Part shown: positions 1-9,493 of the stretch, piece by piece
Layout: each line of letters starts with the position of its first letter
How positions within the stretch are numbered: the first letter of the stretch is position 1
NCBI GenBank assembly: GCA_963771835.1
Contig: CAVYVA010000004.1
Location: 310,001 to 374,000 of the forward strand
DNA: 64,000 nucleotides
From: CAVQCJ01 sp963771835
GTDB taxonomy: Bacteria > Actinomycetota > Actinomycetes > Prado026
Direction: 5' to 3'
Position numbers and translations under genes: made by a program
The notes under the pieces: model-generated
What the model saw: only the letters and a program-made list of their open reading frames with translations
Databases searched by the model: none
Told to the model about the DNA's origin: nothing

Positions 1-158
1 TCGCCTGAGCCGGAGTGCCGCGCGCGCCCCTAGATTTCCCAAAACGGTGTGCGGCTCGACCGCGCCCGGCACGTCAGCTCGGTCCGGAGAACGCAGACTC
101 TCGGCACCGGTGGGTCCCCGCGACCCGCGGTGCGGCTTACACGCCTGGGGGCAGGCCC

Positions 159-3100
159 ATGAATGCACGTGCACGTTCTGCTGTCGTCGCAGTCGCTGCG
201 ATGGCCGCGGCTCTGCTCGTCCCGACCCTGACCATGGCGCCCGCGTCCGCGGCGCAGCCGGTCCCGGGCCACACCCACCTCGTCCCCCAGGTGCCGCGCA
301 CCGACATGCCCAAGATCTCCAGCGGTGAGATCTGGGACATGGCCGCGATCGGCAACTCGATCTACATCGTCGGGTCGTTCACCTCGGTGACGAAGGGCGG
401 CACCACGACGGCCGTGCCGGGCCTCACCGGGTGGGACATCAACAGCGGCAACCTGCTGCCGAGCTTCAAGCCCACCATCACCGGCGGCATCGTCGAGACG
501 GTCGAGGCGACGCCGGACGGCACCAAGCTCATCATCGGCGGCACGTTCAAGACCGTGGGCGGGCTGACCCGCTCCAAGGTGGCCGTCCTCAACCCGACCA
601 CCGGCGCCCCGCTGACGACCTTCGCCTTCACCGGTGCGACGAACAACCCGGTGACCGCGATCGCGGCGACCAACACGACCATCTACGTGGGCGGCCGGTT
701 CAACAAGCTGAACGGCACCAACCACAGCGGGCTGGCCGCGGTCAACGCGACGACCGGCGCGGTCGACCCCGCCTTCAACCTCAACCTCTCCGGCGGCATC
801 GGCACCAACGGCGACCTCACGGTGCAGGTGCTCAAGCTGACCCATGACGAGAGCAAGCTGGTGGTCATCCACACCGGCCGGCAGGTGAACGGACAGGACC
901 GGCTCGGCATCGCCGAGATCGACACGGCGTCCAAGACGCTGCTGCCGTGGCGCACCCGGCTGTGGGACGACAACCTGGCCAGGCTCGGCGGGGTCACCCG
1001 CATCTACGCCGGCGACATCTCCCCCGACGACAGCTACATGGTGGTCAGCGAGGGCTCCGGCGGCGACGCCCCGCCGATCAGCGACACCGCGGTCCGCTTC
1101 CCGATCGCCGGTGCCGACGACGTGCAGCCGGCCTGGGTCTCCCGCCACTTCGACAGCGTCTACTCGGTGGCCATCACCGAGGACGCGGTCTACCTGGGCG
1201 GGCACTTCCAGTTCGAGCCGTCCCCCACCGCCCCGTCACCGTGGCCCGGCCTGACCAACGTCGGCTACGGCACCGGTCAGGGCCTGTCCGGGTACGGGCT
1301 GGGCGACGACGTCGTCCGCCGAGACCACCTGAGCGCGGTCGACCCGGCCACCGGCCACGCCCTCGAGTGGGACCCGGGCTCCAACTCGTTCCAGGGCAAC
1401 AAGGCGATGCTCGCCACCCCCCGCGGCCTGTTCGCCGGCGGTGACGCAGGCATCCAGGGCGGCAAGAGCGTCGGCCGGGTCGCGTTCTTCGACTTCAACA
1501 ACGACCCGAACCCCCCGACGGCGATCGACACCACGATCACCACGCCGATCGAGGGCCGGGTGGAGGCCGGCGGCACGCCGTTCGCCATCACCGGCACCGC
1601 GAAGGCGCCGACCGGGGTGAAGCGGGTCCAGGTCGAGATCCAGGACCGGAACACCAAGCAGTGGCTCGCCGCCGACGGCGTGACCTGGCAGGCCAAGGAG
1701 ACCAACGCCCTGGCGACGCTGGACACCCCGAACGGGACCTCGACCACGTGGTCGCTGACCAGGACGCTCAACGGTACGTCGGCGTACTTCGTGTACGCCA
1801 AGACGTTCGGCAACACCGGCAACGACGCCTCGAAGGCGGTCAAGAAGATCGAGTCGTTCGACCTGACCGACCAGACGCCGTCGACGAACATAACCGGGCC
1901 GTCCGGGAGCCTGCTCGCCACGACGACCTTCACCATGACCGGGACCGCCACCGACGACCACGGCATCAACCGCCTGTCGTACTGGTTCCGGGACGAGAAC
2001 AACAACTACCTGCAGAACGACGGAACCGTCGGTCCGGTGTTCAACACCTTCAGCGGCACCCCCGACGTGATCGGGGCCCCGAACGCGACGTGGTCGTACA
2101 CCGTGACGCTGCCGCACGAGGGAACCTGGCGTGGCAGCGCAACGGCGATCGACGACGCCGGCCAGGCCGACCTGCGCAGCGGCACCCGCGACTGGCTGGT
2201 CAGCACGTCGGCCGTCGCGCCGACCGTGGCGATCACCGCGCCGGTGCAGATGACGCCTCCGTTCACGGTGCCGGCAGTGGTCGTGAGCCCGGGCGGGCAG
2301 CTGACGTTCTCCGGCACGGCGTCGGACGACGACCGCTTGCAGGATGTCTCCATCTCGCTGCGCAACAACACCACACGCGAGAACCTCGGCGCGGACGGGA
2401 CCTGGGGGGTCGGCGTCACCGCCGGCTCGTACCGGGTCTCCCCGATCAACATCAACGCGCCGACGTACAACTGGACGTACACGACGCCGTTCAACCTGAC
2501 GCCGGGCACGTACTCGTTCTCGGTCTCGGCCACGGACAACCTGGGGCTGACCAGCAGCCGCGGCTCGCTGACCATCAACGCCCAGGTGCCCGGGGACCTG
2601 TTCCCGACCGGGACGCTGAGCTTCTCCGGCACCGACAGCACCTTGCAGGTCCTGCACCTGGACCTGGCCGGTGCAGCGAGCGACGACCACGGTGTCGCGA
2701 GCGAGCGGATCACCGTGTTCAACAACGACACCGGGCAGTACGTCCAGCCCAACGGCACGCTGTCGTCGACCTACGCCACGCTGAACGCGGTGCTCGCGTC
2801 CCCGGGGGCGACCAGCACGACGTTCACCCTTGGCGTCGACCTGCCGGCCCAGGGCAACTACAGCGTCACCGCCTGGGCCTGGGACACCGCCGGCCAGCAG
2901 CAGACCTCGACCACCGGGTCGAGCGCGCGCTACCTGGTCTATCCCGGTGACCTGCCGCCGACGTTCGACCCCGGTCTCGGGGCGCCGATCACCGGCGCGT
3001 CGTTCGACCAGGGTGTGATCGTGGCCAGCGGCCGCGCGACGGACGACCAGCAGATTGCCCGGGTCGAGGTCGGCATCATCGACAACCTCGGCCGGTACAT

Positions 3101-4082
3101 GAGCTCGACCGGCACGTTCACGAGCACGACGCCGAGCTGGCGCACCGCGTTCCTGAACAGCCCCGGCAGCCTCGGGTCGAACTACGCCTACACCTCACCG
3201 GTCATCCCGGCCGGCGTGTACTCGGTCGCGGTACGGGCCACCGACCAGCACGGGTTCGTCTCGCTGCCGCAGACGGTCACCGGCATCACGGTCACCCAGC
3301 CGGCGAACCTGCCTCCGGTCGCGAGCGCCACGGTGTCCTGCGTGCAGAACGTCTGCACGTTCGACGGCCGGTCGTCGACCGACGAGGACGCGTCGTCGCT
3401 GACGTACTCGTGGAACTTCGGGCAGGGTGGTGGCGGCTCCGGTCCGGTGCCGATCAAGACCTACACCGGGCCGGGCACGTTCAACGTGGTGCTGACCGTC
3501 AAGGACATGTGGAACGTGACCAGCACGTTCACCATGCCGCCGCTGACGATCACGATGCCGACCGGCAACACGGCCCCGGTGCCGACGTTCATCACGAACT
3601 GCGTCGCTCTCGCCTGCGGGACGAGCAGCTCGGGCACCGTCGACCCGAACCTCGGGGACACCATCGCGTACTCGTGGAACTTCGGCGACGGGACGCCGGT
3701 GAGCACCAGCACCTCGCCGTCGCACACGTACGCGCTGGCGGGCACCTACACGATCACACTGACGACGACCGACGGCTGGGGCAACGCGGCCTCGACGAGC
3801 AAGGTCGTCAGCCTGATCGAGCCGGTGACGAACGTGCCACCGGTGCCCACGTTCACGGTCACCTGCACCGCGCTGGCGTGCCTCACGAACAGCTTCGGGA
3901 CCAACGACCCGAACGGGGACGTGATCCGGTACTCGTGGAACTTCGGCGACCTGACGGCACTGAGCACGGCGGCTTCGCCGGCGCACACGTACGCCCTCGC
4001 CGGGACCTACACGATCACGCTCACGGTGACGGACGGCTGGAACAAGTCCGCGTTCGTCACCCAGCAGGTGACGGTCCCGTAA
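159..4082 (+). CDS. Large secreted protein: beta-propeller, Ig-like modules, three PKD domains
   Basis: Exported protein of 1307 residues if it starts at ATG 159. That ATG is preceded by a G-rich ribosome site and followed by a clean signal peptide (basic MNARARS, hydrophobic core, cut near AxA about residue 31); the open frame extends upstream but gives an unlikely leader. Residues about 45-470 hold repeated propeller-like blades (VGSFTSV, IGGTFKTVGG, VGGRFNKLNG) of the delta-60/DUF5122 type. Residues about 447-1045 hold at least four Ig-like modules sharing a TDDHGI/SDDHGV-type motif. The C-terminus has three PKD domains with SWNFG motifs, each with a Cys pair. No LPXTG or membrane anchor is visible, so it is probably released or bound to the wall non-covalently. 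A surface or adhesin role is inference. It shares its N-terminal architecture with the protein at 38.3-41.1 kb. Confidence 0.82.
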   Translation: MNARARSAVVAVAAMAAALLVPTLTMAPASAAQPVPGHTHLVPQVPRTDMPKISSGEIWDMAAIGNSIYIVGSFTSVTKGGTTTAVPGLTGWDINSGNLLPSFKPTITGGIVETVEATPDGTKLIIGGTFKTVGGLTRSKVAVLNPTTGAPLTTFAFTGATNNPVTAIAATNTTIYVGGRFNKLNGTNHSGLAAVNATTGAVDPAFNLNLSGGIGTNGDLTVQVLKLTHDESKLVVIHTGRQVNGQDRLGIAEIDTASKTLLPWRTRLWDDNLARLGGVTRIYAGDISPDDSYMVVSEGSGGDAPPISDTAVRFPIAGADDVQPAWVSRHFDSVYSVAITEDAVYLGGHFQFEPSPTAPSPWPGLTNVGYGTGQGLSGYGLGDDVVRRDHLSAVDPATGHALEWDPGSNSFQGNKAMLATPRGLFAGGDAGIQGGKSVGRVAFFDFNNDPNPPTAIDTTITTPIEGRVEAGGTPFAITGTAKAPTGVKRVQVEIQDRNTKQWLAADGVTWQAKETNALATLDTPNGTSTTWSLTRTLNGTSAYFVYAKTFGNTGNDASKAVKKIESFDLTDQTPSTNITGPSGSLLATTTFTMTGTATDDHGINRLSYWFRDENNNYLQNDGTVGPVFNTFSGTPDVIGAPNATWSYTVTLPHEGTWRGSATAIDDAGQADLRSGTRDWLVSTSAVAPTVAITAPVQMTPPFTVPAVVVSPGGQLTFSGTASDDDRLQDVSISLRNNTTRENLGADGTWGVGVTAGSYRVSPININAPTYNWTYTTPFNLTPGTYSFSVSATDNLGLTSSRGSLTINAQVPGDLFPTGTLSFSGTDSTLQVLHLDLAGAASDDHGVASERITVFNNDTGQYVQPNGTLSSTYATLNAVLASPGATSTTFTLGVDLPAQGNYSVTAWAWDTAGQQQTSTTGSSARYLVYPGDLPPTFDPGLGAPITGASFDQGVIVASGRATDDQQIARVEVGIIDNLGRYMSSTGTFTSTTPSWRTAFLNSPGSLGSNYAYTSPVIPAGVYSVAVRATDQHGFVSLPQTVTGITVTQPANLPPVASATVSCVQNVCTFDGRSSTDEDASSLTYSWNFGQGGGGSGPVPIKTYTGPGTFNVVLTVKDMWNVTSTFTMPPLTITMPTGNTAPVPTFITNCVALACGTSSSGTVDPNLGDTIAYSWNFGDGTPVSTSTSPSHTYALAGTYTITLTTTDGWGNAASTSKVVSLIEPVTNVPPVPTFTVTCTALACLTNSFGTNDPNGDVIRYSWNFGDLTALSTAASPAHTYALAGTYTITLTVTDGWNKSAFVTQQVTVP

Positions 4083-4087
4083 CCGCT

Positions 4088-4132
4088 CGGCGGGGCGCCG
4101 GCCTCACGGTTCGAGGCCGGCGCTCCCCGCCG
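4088..4132. terminator. Bidirectional hairpin terminator
   Basis: The arms CGGCGGGGCGCCGGCCT (4088-4104) and 4114-4132 pair as a 10-bp plus 7-bp stem with a two-base bulge and a 9-base loop. It lies between the converging stops of the PKD protein (4082) and the TIGR03089 protein (4104), so it can serve both strands. There is no U tract, as is usual in actinomycetes. Confidence 0.6.
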
Positions 4133-4898
4133 TCGCGGTGACGCGCTCCTGCTCGGCGCGGCCGGCCAGCCGGTCGGCGTCGGCGCGGGCGACGAGGACC
4201 ACCGAGCCACCGAGGGCCAACGGGACCACCGCGCACGCGAGGACCTCCTCGAGCGCCGCGAGTGGCGCGGCCACCAGCAGGCGACCGCTCGCGGACAGAC
4301 CCCAGCTCCGGGCCAGCTCGAGGGCGCGCCCCACCATCTCCTCGCCGGAGAGGCTCGCCCCCGAGGCGAGCACGGCCGGCGCCGTCGGGTCCGGCGCCGG
4401 ACCGCTGAACCGGTCGCCGTACCCGGCCACCTCGAGGGCGTAGTCGAGCACTCCGGGCGGCAGCGGGCCGGTGAACCCGCCCCCCAGCGGGCGCAGCGAG
4501 AGGCCCACCACGTCCCCGGCGTTCCCCCCGTCCCCCCCGTCCCCCGTGCCGGCTGTCCGCACGGCCGTCCCGGCTGCGACGTCCGGCCCGACGACCGCGA
4601 CGGCGGGGGCCGCCGCGTCGGCCGCGGGCTCGCCGACCGAGAGGACCGACCCCGCCGACCAGGTCGCCCCCGCCCACACACCGAGCTGCCAGTGGCGGGG
4701 GACGGCCGCGACATCGACCACGTCCCCAGGACCAGCACCGAGCCCGTCCACCAGCAGGTTCGCGGTCTTGGCCACCCAGTTCGCGTACGTGGCCACCGAA
4801 AGCTCCACCCGCTCGCCGGTGGCGTCGTCGTAGAACGTGACCAGCGGACGGCCCGGGTCGGCCGCCAGGGCGGCAGCGAGCAGGGCGGTCCAGGTCAA
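4104..4898 (-). CDS. TIGR03089 family protein
   Basis: 264 residues, beginning at TTG 4898, which overlaps the stop of the upstream glycosyltransferase as TTGA. This coupling is why I chose the start; the longer open frame runs through the glycosyltransferase. The protein resembles the actinobacterial TIGR03089 family, a shortened relative of AMP-binding acyl-adenylate enzymes. It starts LTWTALLAAALAADPGRPLV and keeps VTFYDDATGERVELSVATYA-like and AGATWSAG segments but no complete ATP-binding P-loop. Its biochemical role is unknown. In mycobacteria the homologue (Rv3268) lies beside an LCP gene, as it does here. Confidence 0.75.
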   Translation of the reverse strand: MTWTALLAAALAADPGRPLVTFYDDATGERVELSVATYANWVAKTANLLVDGLGAGPGDVVDVAAVPRHWQLGVWAGATWSAGSVLSVGEPAADAAAPAVAVVGPDVAAGTAVRTAGTGDGGDGGNAGDVVGLSLRPLGGGFTGPLPPGVLDYALEVAGYGDRFSGPAPDPTAPAVLASGASLSGEEMVGRALELARSWGLSASGRLLVAAPLAALEEVLACAVVPLALGGSVVLVARADADRLAGRAEQERVTATAGSAGLEP

Positions 4899-5911
4899 GC
4901 CGACCGGCCCAGGTCCCGCGGGCTGGTCCAGAACCCGGCCGCCCAGCAGCCGTGCATCGTCGCGTAGACGAGCGGCAGGCGGACTCGTGCGGCCGGCGGC
5001 AGTCCGCGACCGGTGACCGCCGACCCCGCCAGCACCGCCACGACGTACCCCACCGGCGCCGCGAAGCCGGCGAGCAGCGCGGCACGCCCCGTCACCAGAG
5101 CGACCGCGCCGGCGAGCGTGCCCGCGGCCACCGCCGCCAGCGCGGCCGGCGGGGCGAGGTACCGCGCCGACGCCGAGTCCTCGTGCCGCCGCATCACCAC
5201 CCGGCGCCAGCGGCCGTAGTCGAAGTACTGGCGGCCGAGCGCAGGCACCGACCCGCGGGGCCGGTAGGAGACGCGCAGCCGCGGGGTGAACCACACGAGC
5301 CCCCCGCTGCGCCGGATCCGCAGGTTCATCTCCCAGTCCTGAGCGCGCAGGAACGACTCGTCGTAGCCGCCCACCCGCGCGAGAGCCTCGCGCCGGAAGA
5401 CGCCGAGGTAGACGGTGTCCGCCGGCCCCGCCTCACCGCCGGTGTGGAAGCGGGCGCTCCCGACGCCCAGCCAGCTGGTCATCGCGCAGGCCACCGCCTG
5501 CTCGAACGGCGTCGTGCCCTCCGCGGCCATCACGCCGCCGACGTTGTCCGCCCCGGTCTCGGTCAGCACCTCGACCGCGGTCCGCACGTAGTCGGCCGGG
5601 AAGAGCGCGTGGCCGTCGACCCGGACGACGATGTCGTGCTTCGTCGCCGCGACCGCCGCGTTCAGAGCCGACGGGGTCGCGCCGGCGGGGTTGGCCACCG
5701 TGCGGACCCGGCCGGCGTGCTCGTCGACCAGCGCGGCTGCGATCGCGTCGGTCCCGTCGGTGGAGGGCCCCAGTGCCAGGACGAGCTCGAGGTCGCCCGG
5801 GTACTCCTGCGCCAGCACGCCCTCGACCGCCTCGCGCAGGTGCCGCTCCTCGTTCAGCACCGGCATGACGACGCTCACCGGGGGCCAGTCGGGCGCGGGT
5901 CGTGCAGGCAT
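4895..5911 (-). CDS. Family 2 glycosyltransferase with C-terminal membrane segments
   Basis: 338 residues from ATG 5911. A GT-A fold is indicated by SVVMPVLNEERHL at the N-terminus, the acidic nucleotide-binding motif in VVRVDGHALFP, and the acceptor-site region GGYDESFLRAQDWEMNLRIR. The last 90 residues are hydrophobic (AALAAVAAGTLAGAVALV and following), consistent with a membrane-held enzyme working on a lipid-linked or cell-envelope glycan. A TAGCCT box at 5921-5926 lies nine bases before the start, suggesting a very short or absent leader. It is the first gene of a two-gene unit with the TIGR03089 protein and diverges from the LCP gene. The sugar and acceptor cannot be read from the sequence. 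Confidence 0.85.
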   Translation of the reverse strand: MPARPAPDWPPVSVVMPVLNEERHLREAVEGVLAQEYPGDLELVLALGPSTDGTDAIAAALVDEHAGRVRTVANPAGATPSALNAAVAATKHDIVVRVDGHALFPADYVRTAVEVLTETGADNVGGVMAAEGTTPFEQAVACAMTSWLGVGSARFHTGGEAGPADTVYLGVFRREALARVGGYDESFLRAQDWEMNLRIRRSGGLVWFTPRLRVSYRPRGSVPALGRQYFDYGRWRRVVMRRHEDSASARYLAPPAALAAVAAGTLAGAVALVTGRAALLAGFAAPVGYVVAVLAGSAVTGRGLPPAARVRLPLVYATMHGCWAAGFWTSPRDLGRSA

Positions 5912-6092
5912 GAGGCCGCCAGGCTACCCGCGCCGCCCCCGCCGCCCCCGCCGCCCGGCGCGCCTGGCCCGGCCGGCCCGACCCTCGACCTAGCCTGGAG
6001 GGTGCAGCCCCCGGCCTGGCCCGGGCCCCGGCCGTGACCGGGACCACACCCGCCCAGGCGAACCCCGACGGAGCGCCGAGCGTCCTCACCTC

Positions 6093-7634
6093 ATGAGCCA
6101 TCCCACCCTTCCCCCCGAGCTGGACCCGCGCGGCCCGCGCCGACCCGCCCGGCGCAGCCGCCAGGTCCCGGCCCGGACCGGGCCGGCGACGCCCTCGGGT
6201 CCGGGGACGGCCGCGTCGTCCCGGGGCAAGCAGTGGCCGGTCTACGTCGCGGGCTCGGTCGCCGTGCTCGTGCTGGCCTTCAGCGTGGTGGGATCGGGGC
6301 TGGCGAGCTACTACGAGAGCCAGGCCAACCGGGTCAACGCCGGGATCACCGGCGGCAGCGACGGCGGTGCGCAGAACTGGCTGCTCGTCGGGTCGGACAA
6401 CCGCGCGGGGCTCACCCCGCAGCAGATCGCGCACCTGCACGTCGGCGGTGCCACGACCGCCAACGCCTCCGGCCGGCGCAGCGACACGATGATCCTTCTG
6501 CATCTGTCCGCCGGCAGCGACAAGGCCACCCTGATCTCGCTGCCGCGCGACTCGTACGTGCTGATCCCGGCCTACAAGGACTCCACGGGGCGTCAGCACG
6601 CCGCCGCGCACAACAAGCTCAACGCCGCGTACGACCTCGGCGGCCCCGCACTCACCGTGCAGACCGTGCAGCTCGCCACCGGCCTGCACATCGACCACTA
6701 CGTCGAGATCGGCTTCGGCGGGTTCGTCAGGATGGTCGACACGATCGGCGGTGTCGACGTCTGCACGACCAAGGCCCTGCACGACCCGGAGAGCGGGCTC
6801 AACCTCAAGGCGGGCACCAGCAAGCTCGACGGCCAGCAGGCGCTGGAGTACGTCCGGGCGCGGTACGTGGACCCGACCGCCGACCTGGGTCGGATGAAGC
6901 GCCAGCAGGCGTTCCTCGGCTCGTTGTTCCGCACCGCGCTGAGCACCCAGGTGCTGCTGAACCCGCTCAAGCTCAACGCCTTCCTCGGCGCGACCCTGTC
7001 GTCGATCACCCTCGACACGCACCTGACCCGCGACGACCTGCTCGGCCTCGCCACCCGGACCAAGGGGCTGTCGCCGTCCAACGTCGTCTTCGCCACCGTG
7101 CCGCTGTCCGACGTGAACTACCGGCCGTCCCCCGCCCTCGGTTCGACCGTGCTGTGGGACAAGACCAGGGCCGGGGCACTGTTCGCGGCGATCAGGGCCG
7201 ACCAGCCGATCGGGAGCCAGGCCGCGAGAGCGGCGAACGCCTCGGCGATCGCCGTCCAGGTCGCGCCGGCCAGGATCACCGTGCAGGTGAGCAACGGCGG
7301 CGGGGTCACCGGTGGCGGCGCCCGGGCTGTCAACGATCTCACCAAGCTCGGCTTCGTCATGGCCGGTCCCGCGACGAACGCGCTCCAGCACGGCGTCACC
7401 CAGACCCTGATCACCTACGACCCGCGCTACGACGTGAGCCTCAAGACGCTGCGCGCCGCCTACCCCGACGCCGCGGTCAAGGCGGTCAAGGGACAGGGCA
7501 AGGTCTTCACCGTGGTGGTGGGCACCGACTACCAGGCACCGAAGGCGGTCGCCGCCGGGTCGGCCACGACGGCGACGGCGCCCGGAGGCGTCAAGACGAC
7601 CTCCGCGGCGCAGACCGTCTGCAAGACCTCCTGA
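6093..7634 (+). CDS. LytR-CpsA-Psr (LCP) family cell-wall glycan ligase
   Basis: 513 residues from ATG 6093. A basic, proline-rich cytoplasmic tail (about 1-46) is followed by one membrane segment (about 49-71) and an extracellular LCP domain with RRSDTMILLHL and LISLPRDSYV, the conserved Arg/Asp residues that bind the polyprenyl pyrophosphate substrate. Residues about 385-480 form a LytR_C domain (ITVQVSNGGGVTGGGA). LCP enzymes transfer polymers such as arabinogalactan or teichoic acid from lipid carriers to peptidoglycan. A TAGCCT box at 5991-5996 could be its -10, giving a leader of about 90 bases. The neighbouring glycosyltransferases fit this role. Confidence 0.9.
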   Translation: MSHPTLPPELDPRGPRRPARRSRQVPARTGPATPSGPGTAASSRGKQWPVYVAGSVAVLVLAFSVVGSGLASYYESQANRVNAGITGGSDGGAQNWLLVGSDNRAGLTPQQIAHLHVGGATTANASGRRSDTMILLHLSAGSDKATLISLPRDSYVLIPAYKDSTGRQHAAAHNKLNAAYDLGGPALTVQTVQLATGLHIDHYVEIGFGGFVRMVDTIGGVDVCTTKALHDPESGLNLKAGTSKLDGQQALEYVRARYVDPTADLGRMKRQQAFLGSLFRTALSTQVLLNPLKLNAFLGATLSSITLDTHLTRDDLLGLATRTKGLSPSNVVFATVPLSDVNYRPSPALGSTVLWDKTRAGALFAAIRADQPIGSQAARAANASAIAVQVAPARITVQVSNGGGVTGGGARAVNDLTKLGFVMAGPATNALQHGVTQTLITYDPRYDVSLKTLRAAYPDAAVKAVKGQGKVFTVVVGTDYQAPKAVAAGSATTATAPGGVKTTSAAQTVCKTS

Positions 7635-7666
7635 GCGCCAAGAAGTCCTGACCGACAAGAGCGGCC

Positions 7667-8476
7667 TCACGCCGGTCGGCCACGCTCGCTCGTCCCGACC
7701 CGCTGGTCGCGGGCATCGTGCAGTCGCGGCCCTTCGTGGGCGGCCCAGACCCGGCCGACCTCGGCGAAGAAGTCGCGGTCGCCGGCAGCGGCCAGGTCGG
7801 CCAGGTGGGCCAGGTACGCCGCTCGGTCCGTGATCTCAGGCGCGAGCCACAGCTCAGGGTGCACCGTCAGCAGGAGGCGATCGCCCGCCTGGCCGGCCAC
7901 GCACGACAGCAGGGTCTCGTCGCGCCAGGCGCGGCAGCTGTCGCTGACGTACGTCAGCCCGTCGGTGAGTCGCGGGTCGGACGGGTTGACGAGGTCGTCC
8001 CGGGAGCGGAAGGGATCCGGGTGCCCTAGGTGCGGCTGGTGCATGCAGAGCGTCGTCACGGGGGCGCCCACGACGTCGGCGAGCAGCGCCAGGTCCCGCT
8101 GCAGCTGCGCCTCGGCGGCCGCGGCCTGAGCCGGATAGACGGTCAGGTCGTAGTGCAGGCCCAGCTCGTGGCCGAGCCCGACGATGGTGCACAACGCCTC
8201 CGCGCAGTCCGCGGCGAGGACGTTGTAGCGACCGCTGACGAGCGCGAACCAGCTGCTGCGCACCCCCGCCTCGGCCTCACGGCGCGCCAGGTCCAGGCAC
8301 AGCCTGGGATCGATGTCGATGTCGTGCCGCAGGTACGCCCGCCGACCGGCCGGCTGCGGCGTGCGCATGTCGGAGACAAGGCCGAACCGGTAGCCCCCGC
8401 TAGTCTCGAGACCGTCCAGGACAGCGGCGTAGTCGTCCAGTGAGAAGTGTGGCAGTCGAGTCATCGTCGTGATCAT
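7667..8476 (-). CDS. Polysaccharide-deacetylase-like protein
   Basis: 269 residues from ATG 8476, preferred over ATG 8464 because AGGGGCG sits at ribosome-site distance only for the former. The motif RHDIDIDPRLCLDLARREAE and the later GHELGLHYD resemble the metal-binding region of NodB-like deacetylases of the short, non-secreted type seen in surface glycan clusters. There is no signal peptide. The gene converges with the LCP gene and diverges from the LpxD-like gene across only 21 bases, so its promoter must lie within that neighbour. Deacetylation of a sugar intermediate is inferred. Confidence 0.65.
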   Translation of the reverse strand: MITTMTRLPHFSLDDYAAVLDGLETSGGYRFGLVSDMRTPQPAGRRAYLRHDIDIDPRLCLDLARREAEAGVRSSWFALVSGRYNVLAADCAEALCTIVGLGHELGLHYDLTVYPAQAAAAEAQLQRDLALLADVVGAPVTTLCMHQPHLGHPDPFRSRDDLVNPSDPRLTDGLTYVSDSCRAWRDETLLSCVAGQAGDRLLLTVHPELWLAPEITDRAAYLAHLADLAAAGDRDFFAEVGRVWAAHEGPRLHDARDQRVGTSERGRPA

Positions 8477-8497
8477 CTCGCCCCTGTGAGGCCTCGC

Positions 8498-9430
8498 GTG
8501 ACGACCACCCTCGCACAGATCCTCGGCCTTCTCGGCGAGGGTCACGTCGTGCGGCTCGTCGGCGATCGGACCGCTGACGGCATCGTGGTGGAGGCGCCGG
8601 CGGCAGCCTCCGTCGCCGCGCCCGGGACGGTGACGTTCTGCGGCAGCACGGCGCGCGACCCGGCTGCGCTGCTGGCCGCGACGCGCGCCTCGGTGGTGCT
8701 GGTGGACGGCAGCGTCGATGTCGGCGACGTCCAGCTCGACCCGGACGTGCATGCGCTCGTCCTGTGCAGCAACGCACGCCTGTCGTTCAGCCGGCTGGTC
8801 GCCGCGCTCTTCGCGCCGCAACGGCCCGCGGGCGTGGACCCGTCCGCGGTCGTCACCGACTCGGCCAGCATCGGCCGCGGGACGTACGTCGGCCCGCTGT
8901 GCACGATCGGCCCGGATGTCGTCGTCGGACGCGACTGCGTCCTCAAGGCCGGCTCGCACATCGCTTCGGGCACCGTCCTCGGCGACCGCGTCTTCGTGGA
9001 GGAGTGCGCAGTCCTGGGCACGGAGGGTTTCGGCTTCGAGCGGGACGAGACCGGACGCCCGGTCCGCTTCCCACAGCTGGGACGGCTGGTGATCGGCGAC
9101 GACTGCGAGATCGGGGCGAACACTGTCATCGACCGCGGCGGCCTGGGCGACACCGTCGTCGGGGACCACGCGAAGGTCGACACTCTGGTGCGGGTGGGGC
9201 ACAACGCTCACATCGAGACGAACGCGATCGTGACGGCCGGTGCGGTGGTCGGCGGTTCGTCCCGGATCGGCGCCGGGTCGTACATCGGGCTGAACGCGGT
9301 GATCCGGGACCAGGTGGTCGTGGGGGCGGGCGCCTTCGTGGCCATGGGTGCGGTGGTGATCCGGGACGTCGCACCGGGCTCGACCGTGGCGGGCTGCCCG
9401 GCCAAGGAGATGCCCGCCCGATCGCAGTGA
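8498..9430 (+). CDS. LpxD-like left-handed beta-helix acyltransferase
   Basis: 310 residues from GTG 8498, chosen because GAGG lies six bases upstream; GTG 8486 is an in-frame alternative. The N-terminal third (about 1-105) resembles the uridine-binding domain of LpxD. The rest is a hexapeptide-repeat helix ending VAGCPAKEMPARSQ. GANTVIDRGGLGDTVVGDHA and VRVGHNAHI match the LpxD signature, including the His-Asn pair where the LpxD catalytic histidine lies. LpxD moves 3-hydroxyacyl groups from ACP to UDP-GlcN in lipid A synthesis. This organism should lack lipid A, so the likely role is N-acylation of an amino sugar for another glycan or glycolipid (inference). Confidence 0.82.
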   Translation: MTTTLAQILGLLGEGHVVRLVGDRTADGIVVEAPAAASVAAPGTVTFCGSTARDPAALLAATRASVVLVDGSVDVGDVQLDPDVHALVLCSNARLSFSRLVAALFAPQRPAGVDPSAVVTDSASIGRGTYVGPLCTIGPDVVVGRDCVLKAGSHIASGTVLGDRVFVEECAVLGTEGFGFERDETGRPVRFPQLGRLVIGDDCEIGANTVIDRGGLGDTVVGDHAKVDTLVRVGHNAHIETNAIVTAGAVVGGSSRIGAGSYIGLNAVIRDQVVVGAGAFVAMGAVVIRDVAPGSTVAGCPAKEMPARSQ

Positions 9431-9493
9431 CCGTGTCCGCCTGCGGAGGGTCGCACCTGGTCGGCCCGAGAACTGCAGGTATCGTCATCGGCC

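Noticed and set aside
30..1205. Minus-strand open frame opposite the PKD protein
   Set aside because: No motif, Val/Asp/Arg-rich shadow; the plus strand has signal peptide and propeller repeats.
4104..5294. Longer TIGR03089 protein of 396 residues
   Set aside because: The extra N-terminus is an out-of-frame reading of the glycosyltransferase; TTG 4898 with a TTGA overlap gives the family N-terminus.
8498..9430. Evidence for lipid A synthesis
   Set aside because: Only the LpxD-like gene is present; no other lpx gene is seen and all other features are actinobacterial.
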